Position numbers and translations under genes: made by a program. From CAIYZT01 sp031385445 (GTDB lineage Bacteria > Pseudomonadota > Alphaproteobacteria > Rhodobacterales > Rhodobacteraceae), in NCBI GenBank assembly GCA_031385445.1, contig JANNBM010000062.1, positions 66,890 through 130,889 of the forward strand: a stretch of 64,000 nucleotides of DNA, in the 5' to 3' direction. Numbering within the stretch: position 1 is the first letter of the stretch; each line of letters begins with the position of its first letter. The notes below the pieces were generated by a model. It was not told where the DNA came from and did not search any database. It saw nothing but the letters and a program-made list of their open reading frames with translations. This document shows positions 29,778 through 37,920 of this stretch, piece by piece.

Positions 29778-30521
29778 CTAGGCCGGGCCGGTCAGGGCCA
29801 GAACAATGCCCTCGGCGTCGGCGATTTGCAGGGTAAACGCACCGCCCGGCACTTCATCGGGACCATGCATCACCTGTCCGCCAAGTCCTGCGATCTGGGC
29901 GGCGGCGGCCGCGACCGAGGGGACGCCGAAATAGGGCTTCCAGAACGGCGGGGTGGCAGCGTTGAACGCGCCGCCGATATCGACGCCGCCGCGCGCGATC
30001 AGGTGATAGGTCATGTCGGGGCCCATGGGGACAGAGCTTGAAATCGTCCAACCGAAAAGCGCGCCATAAAACGCCAGCGCGGTCAGGGCATCGGTGGTGA
30101 CCAGCTCGTTCCAGTTGCCATGGCCGGGTTTGGTCATGTCAAAGGCGCCGCCTGTGCCGCCGGGCAGCGGTTGCAGCAGGGCAAAAGCCGCGCCCTGCGG
30201 GTCGATCAGAATGGCGAAACGCCCGGTGCCGGGGATGTCGGAGGGCGGCACGATCTGGGCCGCGCCAAGGCCGATGGCCTGCGCGGCGGCGGCGTCGCAA
30301 TCATCCACGGCAAAGTAGATCGCCCAGGCGTTCGGCTGGCCGGGATCGGCCGCCATCATCCCCGCCACCTGACCGTGTTCGGAGGCGGACAAGTGATAGA
30401 TCATCGTGCCCATATCCGCGCTGGTCCATGTCCAGCCCAGAAGGGCAGTGTAAAACGGCTTTGCAACCGCAGGATCGCGGGCGGACAGTTCGTACCAGCA
30501 GGGCAGACCATGGGCAGACAT
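29778..30521 (-). CDS. VOC-family protein (two glyoxalase-like domains)
   Basis: A 247-residue protein made of two vicinal-oxygen-chelate repeats. The first starts PCWYELSARDPAVAKPFY and the second NWNELVTTDALTALAFYG, each ending in a QG/EG strand (ILIDPQGAAFALLQP; LQIADAEGIVLAL). Such proteins bind metals and act as glyoxalases, dioxygenases or drug-binding proteins; the substrate is unknown. GAAGGAG lies 7 bases before the ATG at 30521. It is the last in a leftward row with the membrane proteins but is separated by 75 bp. Confidence 0.85.
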   Translation of the reverse strand: MSAHGLPCWYELSARDPAVAKPFYTALLGWTWTSADMGTMIYHLSASEHGQVAGMMAADPGQPNAWAIYFAVDDCDAAAAQAIGLGAAQIVPPSDIPGTGRFAILIDPQGAAFALLQPLPGGTGGAFDMTKPGHGNWNELVTTDALTALAFYGALFGWTISSSVPMGPDMTYHLIARGGVDIGGAFNAATPPFWKPYFGVPSVAAAAAQIAGLGGQVMHGPDEVPGGAFTLQIADAEGIVLALTGPA

Positions 30522-30596
30522 CACATTCTCCTTCGGGGCACGGGCCTTGCCCGACCATGCGCTTTTGCTCAGGGCCGGGCAAGAAAAAGTGCGACG

Positions 30597-31421
30597 TCAC
30601 CCCAGCCAGCCAAGGAAGGGCTGGCCCATCAGCGCTTGCACAAAGGTGCCCAGAACCAGAGCGGTATAGCCGGCGGCGGCGGCGAGCACGATCGCGCGCC
30701 CGGTTGACGGGGGCAGGCGGACGCCGATCAGGCCGATCAGCGGCAACCCGTGCATCGCATGGGTGGCAAGGAAATGGCCCACCCGCAGATCGCCCGCATC
30801 GCGCGACCAGCCAAGGATGGCAAGCTGGCGGGTCGAGGTGCCGACAAAATGGCCGTTGTTCGACGACAGATAACCCGCCACGATCAAGGTCAGCGCAAAA
30901 GTCAGGATCAGGCCAAGCCAGATCGACAGATGCAGGGCGGGGGCAAGGCCGTGGCTGCGGTTTCGGGCGACGGCGATGCCGACACCAAGGCTGCCCGAGG
31001 TCAGCGTAACCGCGCCAAGCCCGGCCACCGCGTAGGCGATGATCCATGCGGCGCTATCGGCGTTGAAATGCGAGGCGGTGTTCAGGCTGGCAGCGGCGGC
31101 GACCCAGATGATTTCGTACAGGATCGCAGCAGCGATAATGGCCGAAAAGACCTGCCAAAGACGGCTTTGGCGCGCTTTGTCCGACATGTACCGCGCGAAA
31201 AAGGCGAGCGTCGCCAGATAGATCGACAGGGCGATGTGGAACTTGATCGGCTTCAGCCAGGGGCTATCGCCTTGAAAGAGGCGTGGATCAAGGGCCATGG
31301 CGGCGTAAAGTGGGATCAAAGCGAGCGCGAGGAGAAGAGCGAGGCCCGTAAAGGTGGGGGCATCGCGCCACATGCGGGCGAAATCGACGCGGGCGGTCGG
31401 GGCGGAAAGGGCGATGGTCAT
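30597..31421 (-). CDS. Hypothetical integral membrane protein
   Basis: 274 residues with about seven hydrophobic segments (for example FTGLALLLALALIPLYAAM near 23-41 and LILTFALTLIVAGYL near the middle). A conserved-looking KPIKFHIALSIYLATLA motif and a HAMHGLPLIGL helix recall small heme- or quinone-associated membrane proteins. I cannot name the family with confidence. Its ATG overlaps the stop of the ABA4-like gene (ATGA), so the two are co-translated and probably work together. Confidence 0.75.
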   Translation of the reverse strand: MTIALSAPTARVDFARMWRDAPTFTGLALLLALALIPLYAAMALDPRLFQGDSPWLKPIKFHIALSIYLATLAFFARYMSDKARQSRLWQVFSAIIAAAILYEIIWVAAAASLNTASHFNADSAAWIIAYAVAGLGAVTLTSGSLGVGIAVARNRSHGLAPALHLSIWLGLILTFALTLIVAGYLSSNNGHFVGTSTRQLAILGWSRDAGDLRVGHFLATHAMHGLPLIGLIGVRLPPSTGRAIVLAAAAGYTALVLGTFVQALMGQPFLGWLG

Positions 31422-31858
31422 GGGGCGGCCTTTGTGGCTGGGCGCTTGGCGGCGTATATCGCGCGCAGGGCGGTGAACAGAAGGAAGCCTGCGGGACCGA
31501 ACAGGAAGGTCAGCACAAGGCAGGGCAGCACCATCAGGTGGGCAATGCCCTCGGCCCTTGCGGTGCGCGCGATCCATGCACCGATGATAAGGTCGAAGGC
31601 GAGGTAATGGACCCATCCGGCCAGCGCGACATGGGGATCGGTGAACAGCACCATGACGTTCGGCAGGCTGTCAAAGCCGCCCGTCGCGCCGGACCAAAAC
31701 GCCAGGATCAACGCAGCATAGGCGATGGACAGCAGGACGGGGATCAGCGTGGAAGCGATCCGGTCTGCCCAGAGCGGCGACAAGGGCGACAGGGCAAGGA
31801 TCATCCAGCCCAGCAGGGCGGCGGGGTTGGCAAGTTGGAACAGGGTGTCGGCGGTCAT
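31418..31858 (-). CDS. ABA4-like membrane protein (DUF4281)
   Basis: A 146-residue membrane protein with four hydrophobic helices. FQLANPAALLGWMILAL at the start, HYLAFDLIIGAWIARTA in the middle and a final GPAGFLLFTALR match the ABA4-like family, named after the Arabidopsis protein needed for neoxanthin synthesis; the bacterial role is not settled. The start at 31858 has GGAG 6 bases upstream. It is the first gene of a two-gene membrane operon, divergent from a TetR regulator. Confidence 0.8.
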   Translation of the reverse strand: MTADTLFQLANPAALLGWMILALSPLSPLWADRIASTLIPVLLSIAYAALILAFWSGATGGFDSLPNVMVLFTDPHVALAGWVHYLAFDLIIGAWIARTARAEGIAHLMVLPCLVLTFLFGPAGFLLFTALRAIYAAKRPATKAAP

Positions 31859-31907
31859 GGCAGTCTCCAATGGGTCGATGTCCCAAGTTATGGGCGCTAT
31901 CTTGTCG

Positions 31908-31945
31908 CTGTCAAGATTGTATTTTGACAGTGTCTAGATTTGACA
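31908..31945. promoter_or_regulatory. Operator candidate between ABA4-like gene and TetR gene
   Basis: CTGTCAA (31908-31914) and TTGACAG (31924-31930) form a perfect 7-bp inverted repeat with a 9-base spacer. A second half-match, TGTC-N7-GACA, follows at 31931-31945. It lies in the 117-bp divergent gap; the leftward TTGACA could also be a -35 box. Probable binding site of the TetR protein at 31976. Confidence 0.55.
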
Positions 31946-31975
31946 GGTCCGGGGCAGGGATGGTACGCGTGGCGT

Positions 31976-32572
31976 ATGAGCAACCCTGCGCCCGATGACA
32001 AAAGCCCCTACCACCATGGCGATCTGCGCCAAGCCTTGATGGCGGCGGCAGAGGCAGAGTTGGGCGAGCGCGGGATAGAGGCGTTTTCGCTGCGGTCCGT
32101 GGCCAAGCGCGCCGGGGTCAGCCACGCCGCGCCTGCGCATCATTTCGGCGATGTGAACCGTTTGTTGACGGCGCTGGCCACCGAGGGGTTCCGGCAATTT
32201 CTGGCGGCGCAATCGGCGCGCGAGGCTGCGGCCGCGCCAGACGCCGCATCGCAGATGGTGGCGGCGGGGCTGGGGTATATCGATTTTGCGATGCAGCGCC
32301 CGGCGCTGTTCCGTTTGCTTTGGGGATCAAGACGCCCCGATTTCACCGATGCCGATCTGGCCGAGGCGTCCCGCGCGTCCTATCAGCATCTGGTCGATCA
32401 GATCGGGGCGGCAGGCGGGCGCACGATCGCCGACGAAACGGCGGTCTGGGCGATTGCGCATGGTCTGGCCGATCTGCTGTGCGCGGGGCGGATGTCTGGC
32501 ATCGGATCGCTCGCACCGCCCGAGCGTGACCGGGTGCTGGCCGATATCCTGCGCCGCGCCTTGCCGCGTTGA
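31976..32572 (+). CDS. TetR/AcrR-family regulator
   Basis: A 198-residue repressor-type protein. The N-terminal HTH contains LRSVAKRAGVSHAAPAHHFG (residues about 39-58). The C-terminal ligand domain carries the WAIAHGLADLL stretch of the WHG subgroup. The start at 31976 precedes the MSNPAPDDKSPYHHGDLR opening common in the family. It is divergent from the ABA4-like/membrane-protein operon with an inverted repeat between them, so it likely represses that operon in response to a small hydrophobic molecule. Confidence 0.88.
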   Translation: MSNPAPDDKSPYHHGDLRQALMAAAEAELGERGIEAFSLRSVAKRAGVSHAAPAHHFGDVNRLLTALATEGFRQFLAAQSAREAAAAPDAASQMVAAGLGYIDFAMQRPALFRLLWGSRRPDFTDADLAEASRASYQHLVDQIGAAGGRTIADETAVWAIAHGLADLLCAGRMSGIGSLAPPERDRVLADILRRALPR

Positions 32573-32576
32573 GGCA

Positions 32577-33008
32577 TTACACCGCGCGGTCAAGCCTTGT
32601 GGACAGATGGATCAGGCTTTCGGACGATTTCACCCCGGTCAGACCGCCGATCTGATCCAGCACGGCATCCAGCACTTGGGTATTTGAGGCCGCGACCTGC
32701 AGCAAAAGATCGAAACGGCCCGAGGTGGTGAAAACCCGCTCAATCTCTGGCAAAGCCTTCAGCCGCTGCAAGATTGCGGCCTGCGCGCGCGGCTCGATGG
32801 TCAGCAGAACCGAGGCGCGCAGGCGGCCCTGCCGCGCGGCCTCGCCCAGTTTGAGGGTGTAGCCGGCGATCACGCCCGTCGTCTCCAGCCGTTCCAGCCG
32901 GGCCTGAATGGTTGACCGCGCCACCTTGAGCCGCCGCGCAAGGGTGGCCACGGACATGCGCGCATCGGCCCCCAGCATGGTCAGAACGTTTCGGTCGAGA
33001 TCATCCAT
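32577..33008 (-). CDS. Lrp/AsnC-family regulator
   Basis: A 143-residue feast/famine regulator. The HTH MSVATLARRLKVARSTIQAR is at residues 18-37, followed by a RAM ligand-binding domain (VFTTSGRFDLLLQVAASN). It is divergent from the ornithine-type decarboxylase at 33245, with a perfect 15-bp palindrome between them, so autoregulation and control of the decarboxylase by an amino acid is likely. The TetR gene ends 4 bases from its stop. Confidence 0.9.
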   Translation of the reverse strand: MDDLDRNVLTMLGADARMSVATLARRLKVARSTIQARLERLETTGVIAGYTLKLGEAARQGRLRASVLLTIEPRAQAAILQRLKALPEIERVFTTSGRFDLLLQVAASNTQVLDAVLDQIGGLTGVKSSESLIHLSTRLDRAV

Positions 33009-33026
33009 GCAATATGCCCACCTATT

Positions 33027-33041
33027 TCGTCATTATGACGA
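33027..33041. promoter_or_regulatory. 15-bp perfect palindrome, probable Lrp-type operator
   Basis: TCGTCAT-T-ATGACGA is symmetric over all 15 positions and starts 18 bp upstream of the Lrp gene. Lrp/AsnC sites are typically 15 bp with this AT-centred symmetry. Confidence 0.6.
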
Positions 33042-33244
33042 TGATTCACGTCGATTATATAGTTTTGTTCGGTGAAGTTGTACCCCATATGCGGCATCCT
33101 TAGTTGCAGGAAAAGGGCGGCTCATACGCACCTGGCCTGGTTGGAAAAACCTTGCCGATGCCCCGTATGTTCGCTGTGCCTTGACCATTGAATTGGTGGC
33201 AACGATGGGGGATTTGCATCTTGTTGGCAGAAAGGATTACGCCG

Positions 33245-34390
33245 ATGGGACTGTCCAAAACGATCTGGACCAATCCGACCGAGTACTTGAAGAATCAGCA
33301 GCCCGAAAATCCGGTGCTGTTTTTCGCTCCCGCAGTTTTGCAGGCCATGGCGCGCCGGTTTCTGGATGGATTTCCGGGGCTTGTGACCTATGCGGTCAAA
33401 TCTAATCCGGGCGAAGAGGTGATCGAAAATCTGGTTGCGGCCGGGGTGCGCGGATTCGACTGCGCCTCGCCGTTCGAGATCGACCTGATCCGCCGCCTTG
33501 CGCCCGATGCGGCCATCCATTTCAATAACCCGGTCCGCTCGCGCGCGGAAATCCGGCTTGGCGTTGAGCAGGCGGTCAAATCCTGGTCGGTGGACAGTCA
33601 CAGCGAGCTGGCCAAGCTGATCGAGATGGTGCCAGCGGCCGGCTGCGAGATCACCGTGCGCTTCAAGCTGCCGGTGGCGGGGGCGGCGTATAATTTTGGG
33701 GCGAAGTTTGGTGCGACCGAAGATGTTGCGGTGGAGCTTCTGAAAACAGTGGAGGCGGCGGGGTTCATTCCGTCGATCACCTTTCATCCGGGCACGCAGT
33801 GCACCGATCCGGCGGCTTGGGCCAGCTATATCCGGGCGGCGGCGGTCATTGCCAAGCGGGCGGGCGTAAGGATTGCGCGGCTGAACGTGGGCGGCGGGTT
33901 CCCCAGCCACCGCGCGACCGGCATCCTGCCGCAACTTGAAGCCACGTTCGAGGTGATCGACCGCGTGGCCACCGAAGCCTTTGGCGAAGAGCGTCCGGCG
34001 CTGATCTGCGAACCGGGCCGCGGTCTGTGCGGCGATGCGTTTATGCTTGCGGCAAGGGTCAAGGCGGTGCGCGATGGCACGCATGTGTTCCTGAATGATG
34101 GGGTTTATGGCTCGCTGTTCGAGCTGAGCCAGATCGGCATCATCGACCGGATCGAAGTGTTGAACAGCGGCGGCGCGCGGCGCAAGGGCAAGGCGCAGGG
34201 CCGCATCTGCTTTGGCCCGACCTGCGATTCGGTGGACCGTTTGCCGGGCGATGTGCCGTTTCCATCCGACATTGCCGAGGGCGATTTTGTGGTGGTGCAC
34301 GGCATGGGCGCCTATTCGACGGTCACCAACAGCCGGTTCAACGGCTTTGGCGATCTGAGCCGGGTGACGGTGCTGTCGGCCAAACTGTAA
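33245..34390 (+). CDS. Ornithine/lysine decarboxylase (alanine-racemase fold)
   Basis: A 381-residue PLP enzyme of the eukaryotic-type ODC family, making putrescine or cadaverine. PLP lysine K52 lies in TYAVKSNPG; SFHPGTQ-like FHPGTQC, NVGGGFP, EPGRGLCG and GPTCDSVD (C327, active site across the dimer) are all present. The start at 33245 has AAAGGA upstream. It is followed by a strong terminator at 34476 and controlled, by position, by the divergent Lrp regulator. The bacterial family includes ornithine-specific and dual-substrate enzymes, and I cannot separate them here. Confidence 0.9.
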   Translation: MGLSKTIWTNPTEYLKNQQPENPVLFFAPAVLQAMARRFLDGFPGLVTYAVKSNPGEEVIENLVAAGVRGFDCASPFEIDLIRRLAPDAAIHFNNPVRSRAEIRLGVEQAVKSWSVDSHSELAKLIEMVPAAGCEITVRFKLPVAGAAYNFGAKFGATEDVAVELLKTVEAAGFIPSITFHPGTQCTDPAAWASYIRAAAVIAKRAGVRIARLNVGGGFPSHRATGILPQLEATFEVIDRVATEAFGEERPALICEPGRGLCGDAFMLAARVKAVRDGTHVFLNDGVYGSLFELSQIGIIDRIEVLNSGGARRKGKAQGRICFGPTCDSVDRLPGDVPFPSDIAEGDFVVVHGMGAYSTVTNSRFNGFGDLSRVTVLSAKL

Positions 34391-34475
34391 CCGCAGCGGA
34401 AACTGTGAATTTCGCGCAATCACCGGAAATTGCGCAGAATTGTTAACGCGGGATTGACGGTTAGGGGTTAACGTT

Positions 34476-34512
34476 CAAGGGCTGCCCCCGTCGGGGTGGC
34501 CCTTGGTCTTTT
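34476..34512 (+). terminator. Rho-independent terminator of the decarboxylase gene
   Basis: A 13-bp stem (34476-34488 with 34493-34505, including two G-U pairs) and a 4-base loop are followed by a TCTTTT tract. The stem covers the GTG at 34496, which argues against that codon as a start for the next gene. Confidence 0.8.
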
Positions 34513-34522
34513 GGGGGTGAGG

Positions 34523-35602
34523 GTGCAGGCATTCTCGCGAATCAAACACTGGTGGCACGGGCAACCGATTGCCGAAGTGGAACCTGCCGCCGCACCGCCG
34601 CGCGGGGCCGTTCGCGGGCGGGTGGATCATGTCATCATTCTGGACGGCACTTTATCCTCGCTCGAAGCGGGGATGGAAACCAATGCGGGGCTGTTTTTCA
34701 AGCTTTTGACCGAAGGCGGGCTGCGCGCGGATCGCACGGTTTATTACGAGCCGGGCATCCAATGGGACGGCTGGCGGCATTTGGGCGATATCGCGCAGGG
34801 GCGCGGCATCAACCGGCAAATCCGTCGGGCCTATGGCTGGCTGGCCAGTCATTACCGCGAAGGCGACCGGATTTTCCTGTTCGGGTTTTCGCGCGGGGCA
34901 TTTGCGGTGCGGTCCCTGGCGGGGGTGATTGACCGGGTCGGGCTTTTGCGGCGCGAAATGGCGACGGAGCGGGCGGTAAGTCAAGCCTACCGCCACTATC
35001 AGACCGCGCCCGACAGCGACGCGGCCCGCGCCTTTGCGGCGGGGCACTGCCGTGCCGAAACGGTGATCGAATGCGTTGGCGTCTGGGACACGGTCAAGGC
35101 GTTGGGGGTGCGCTTGCCGCTGTTGTGGATGCTGACCGACGGCCAGCACAAATTTCACAACCATCACCTTGGCCGCGCCGTCAAGAACGGGTTTCACGCG
35201 CTGGCGCTGCACGAAACCCGCGTGGCGTTTGAACCGGTGATGTGGGAAACCGCGCCCGATTGGAAAGGCAATCTGGAGCAGGTCTGGTTTCGCGGCGCGC
35301 ATGGCGATGTGGGCGGGCATATCGGGAATTTAACGAAAAGCCGGCCGCTGACGAATATACCGCTGGTGTGGATGGTGGAACGGGCCGGGGCGGCGGGACT
35401 GAGCTTGCCAGAAGACTGGCGCGCGCAGTTTGCCTGCGACGCCACGGCGCCAATGGTGGGCACCGCGCATGGCTGGGGCGCGCTGTTTCTTTTGCGCCGC
35501 GCGCGGGTGGTGGGGCGCGATCCGTCCGAGCGGCTGCATGTCACCGCCGAGGGGCAGCGCGCCTATAGCTGGGTGCCGTGGCCGCTGACGCGGCTCTATT
35601 GA
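34523..35602 (+). CDS. DUF2235-domain alpha/beta hydrolase
   Basis: About 359 residues. The DUF2235 domain runs from VDHVIILDGT, through the YYEPGIQWD and IFLFGFSRGAFAVRSLAG nucleophile elbow (Ser in GFSRGA), VIECVGVWDTVKALG (acid), to VWFRGAHGDVGG (His). This family includes phospholipase-like effectors and proteins of unknown metabolic role. There is no signal peptide and no type VI secretion gene nearby. The start is uncertain: GTG 34523 or 34517 is likely; GTG 34496 lies inside the upstream terminator. AguB follows 51 bp downstream in the same direction. Confidence 0.82.
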   Translation: MQAFSRIKHWWHGQPIAEVEPAAAPPRGAVRGRVDHVIILDGTLSSLEAGMETNAGLFFKLLTEGGLRADRTVYYEPGIQWDGWRHLGDIAQGRGINRQIRRAYGWLASHYREGDRIFLFGFSRGAFAVRSLAGVIDRVGLLRREMATERAVSQAYRHYQTAPDSDAARAFAAGHCRAETVIECVGVWDTVKALGVRLPLLWMLTDGQHKFHNHHLGRAVKNGFHALALHETRVAFEPVMWETAPDWKGNLEQVWFRGAHGDVGGHIGNLTKSRPLTNIPLVWMVERAGAAGLSLPEDWRAQFACDATAPMVGTAHGWGALFLLRRARVVGRDPSERLHVTAEGQRAYSWVPWPLTRLY

Positions 35603-35653
35603 TTTTCGCGCGGCAGTTTGCTTTTAACGGGGCGAACACCCGAAGGATTTGCC

Positions 35654-36529
35654 ATGCGCCCTGTCACCGTCGCCGCCACGCAGTTTGCCTGCACATGGGA
35701 TTTGCCGAAAAACGCCGAGCGCGCTGAAGCGTTGGTTCGGCAGGCGGCGGCGCAGGGGGCCAACGTCATTTTGGTGCAGGAACTGTTCGCCGCGCCCTAT
35801 TTCTGCATCGAACAGCGCCCCGAGTATTTCGCGCTCGCCCAGCCGATGCAGGGCCACCCTCTGATCGCGCGTTTTGCCGATCTGGCGCAAGAGTTGGGGG
35901 TGGTGCTGCCCTGTTCCTACTTTGAAAAAGCGGGGCAGGCGCATTTCAATTCTGTGGCGATGATTGATGCGGATGGGCAGGTTTTGGGCAATTACCGCAA
36001 GAGCCATATCCCGCAAGGCCCCGGATATGAAGAGAAGTTCTATTTCTCGCCGGGGGACACCGGATACCGGGTTTGGGACACGGCGTTTGGCCGGATCGGA
36101 TTGGGGATCTGCTGGGACCAGTGGTTTCCCGAAGCCGCGCGGGCGATGGCGCTGATGGGGGCGGAGATGCTGCTGTATCCCACGGCGATCGGATCGGAGC
36201 CGCCAAGCCCCGGTTATGACAGCCAGCCGCATTGGGAAACGGTGATGCGCGGCCATGCGGGGGCCAACATCATGCCGGTTGTGGCCAGCAACCGCATCGG
36301 GCGCGAAGGGGCGCCGGGGGGGCGGGAGGTGACGTTTTACGGGTCCAGCTTTATCGCGGACCAGACGGGCGCGCTGGTGGCCAAGGCGGGGCGGGCGGAG
36401 GCAGAGGTTTTGGTGTACCGCTTTGATCTGGACGCGATTGCCGATTTGCGAGCCAGTTGGGGCCTGTTCCGCGACCGTCGCCCCGAAACCTATGGCGCGG
36501 TTGCGGGACTGGACGGGCGGGTGAGATAG
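35654..36529 (+). CDS. aguB: N-carbamoylputrescine amidase
   Basis: A 291-residue nitrilase-superfamily amidase converting N-carbamoylputrescine to putrescine, ammonia and CO2. The catalytic triad is visible: E43 (VQELFAAPYF), K116 (NYRKSHIPQGPGYEEKFYF, split) and C153 (GICWDQWFPEAARAMAL, split). AAGGA lies 8 bases before the ATG. The partner agmatine deiminase (AguA) is not in the window. With the decarboxylase 1.3 kb upstream it suggests two routes to putrescine. Confidence 0.92.
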   Translation: MRPVTVAATQFACTWDLPKNAERAEALVRQAAAQGANVILVQELFAAPYFCIEQRPEYFALAQPMQGHPLIARFADLAQELGVVLPCSYFEKAGQAHFNSVAMIDADGQVLGNYRKSHIPQGPGYEEKFYFSPGDTGYRVWDTAFGRIGLGICWDQWFPEAARAMALMGAEMLLYPTAIGSEPPSPGYDSQPHWETVMRGHAGANIMPVVASNRIGREGAPGGREVTFYGSSFIADQTGALVAKAGRAEAEVLVYRFDLDAIADLRASWGLFRDRRPETYGAVAGLDGRVR

Positions 36530-36533
36530 GGAC

Positions 36534-36552
36534 GAATTTTCTGCGAAAATTC
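36534..36552. repeat. Short palindrome family, copy 1 (GAATTTTC-TGC-GAAAATTC)
   Basis: A perfect 8-bp stem with 3-base loop lies 4 bases after the aguB stop and 8 bases before the convergent gene's stop. Related hairpins occur in pairs near 47.9 and 55.0 kb. It may serve as a bidirectional terminator (T4 and A4 in the stem). Confidence 0.75.
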
Positions 36553-36559
36553 AGGGGCA

Positions 36560-37855
36560 TCAGGCTCCCGTTACCCGCCAGATCACATCGCCTACGTCAT
36601 CGGCAACCAACAGTGCGCCGTCTTTGAGGGCAACGCCAACCGGGCGGCCGTAGGAATACTTCTCATCCTCCGACAGAAATCCCGACAGGATCGTACGCGC
36701 CTCGCCTTGCGGCTTTCCGTCCACGAAGGGCACGAAAATGACCTTGTAGCCCGAGAGTTTGGAGCGGTTCCACGAACCGTGCTGACCGATGACCATACCG
36801 TCCGGAAAGCCGGGCAGGGTGCCTGCGGGCATCCAGCACAGGCCCAATGAGGCGGTATGACCGCCGAGGGCATAATCGGGCTGAATCGCTTGGGCGACCA
36901 TCGCGGCGTCTTGCGGCACGCGGTCGTCGACGATCTGGCCCCAATAGCAATAGGGCCAGCCGTAAAAGCCGCCATCCAGCACCGAGGTCAGATAGTCGGG
37001 TGGGGTTTCATCGCCCAGACCGTCACGCTCGTTCACCACGGTGAAAAGCGTCTTGCTGAAGGGTTCCCACGCCATGCCGACGGGGTTACGCAGGCCAGTG
37101 GAGTAGGGGCGGATCGTGCCGTTGGCGATGTCATAGAGCTGAATCATCGCGCGGCCTTCTTCGACCTGCATGCCGTTGTCAGCGATATTGGTGTCAGAGC
37201 CGACGCCGACGTAAATCTGGGTCTGGTCGGGCGAAAGGATCAGGCTGCGCGTCCAGTGGCCGCCGGGTTTGAAGGAAGCGAGGTGTTTGCCGGGACCGGA
37301 AAGCTTGGTCTGGCCATGGACATAAGGGAAGGCGAGCAGCGCGTCGGTATTGCCAAGATAGATCGTGCCGTTCAAGTGCAAGATACCAAAGGGTTGATTT
37401 TGCTGGTCAATAAATACCTCGCGCGTTTCGGCAACCCCGTCACCATCGGCGTCGCGCAGCAAGATCACGCGGTTGGGGCTGTCGCCAGTGGCGGCGGCGC
37501 GTTTCATGGTGACATGAATGGCATAGTCGAACGGGGTCCTGATGCCGCCGGGGGTGAACATCGCCTCGGCGGTCAGAACGTCGCCGTTGGGCAGAATTTC
37601 CAGGCTGCGGGGGTGGTCAAGGCCGCTGGCAAAGGCGTTGACGCGCAGGCCGGGGGCGCAGGTGGGCAGATGGCCCGGCGCCCAGCCGCGGGCGGTGGGC
37701 ATTTTCAGGGTCGGAATGCCTTGGGGTTTGGCCACCGGGATCTGCGGGGCGAGGCCAATGGCAGGGGCCGCAGGCTCGGTGCCCCAGCGGCGCATCAGGA
37801 TCATGGCCGCGCCCGCCATTGCCACGCCCCGCGCGGCCACCTCTGCGATGCCCAT
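36560..37855 (-). CDS. PQQ-dependent sugar dehydrogenase / L-sorbosone dehydrogenase-like protein
   Basis: A 431-residue beta-propeller protein. An N-terminal hydrophobic segment (GVAMAGAAMILM, residues 10-21) likely anchors or exports it. The body shows LDHPRSLEILPNGDVLTAEA, VILLRDADGDGVAE, LSPDQTQIYVGVGSD, TGLRNPVGMAWEP and HGSWNRSKLSGYKVIFVPF, as in soluble glucose dehydrogenase and sorbosone dehydrogenase relatives. Periplasmic oxidation of a sugar or aldehyde with PQQ is the family role; the cofactor and substrate are inferred. No PQQ synthesis genes are in view. The start at 37855 has GGGGAG upstream. Confidence 0.83.
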   Translation of the reverse strand: MGIAEVAARGVAMAGAAMILMRRWGTEPAAPAIGLAPQIPVAKPQGIPTLKMPTARGWAPGHLPTCAPGLRVNAFASGLDHPRSLEILPNGDVLTAEAMFTPGGIRTPFDYAIHVTMKRAAATGDSPNRVILLRDADGDGVAETREVFIDQQNQPFGILHLNGTIYLGNTDALLAFPYVHGQTKLSGPGKHLASFKPGGHWTRSLILSPDQTQIYVGVGSDTNIADNGMQVEEGRAMIQLYDIANGTIRPYSTGLRNPVGMAWEPFSKTLFTVVNERDGLGDETPPDYLTSVLDGGFYGWPYCYWGQIVDDRVPQDAAMVAQAIQPDYALGGHTASLGLCWMPAGTLPGFPDGMVIGQHGSWNRSKLSGYKVIFVPFVDGKPQGEARTILSGFLSEDEKYSYGRPVGVALKDGALLVADDVGDVIWRVTGA

Positions 37856-37920
37856 TTTGCCGTCTCCCCTTTGGTTTTCGCGGGCCAGCATACCGATATG
37901 GCGCTGCGGCGAAAGGGGGG

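Noticed and set aside
34496..34522. Nine-codon N-terminal extension of the DUF2235 gene from a GTG at 34496
   Set aside because: The GTG lies within the 13-bp stem of a good terminator. The added residues match nothing, and later GTGs fit better.
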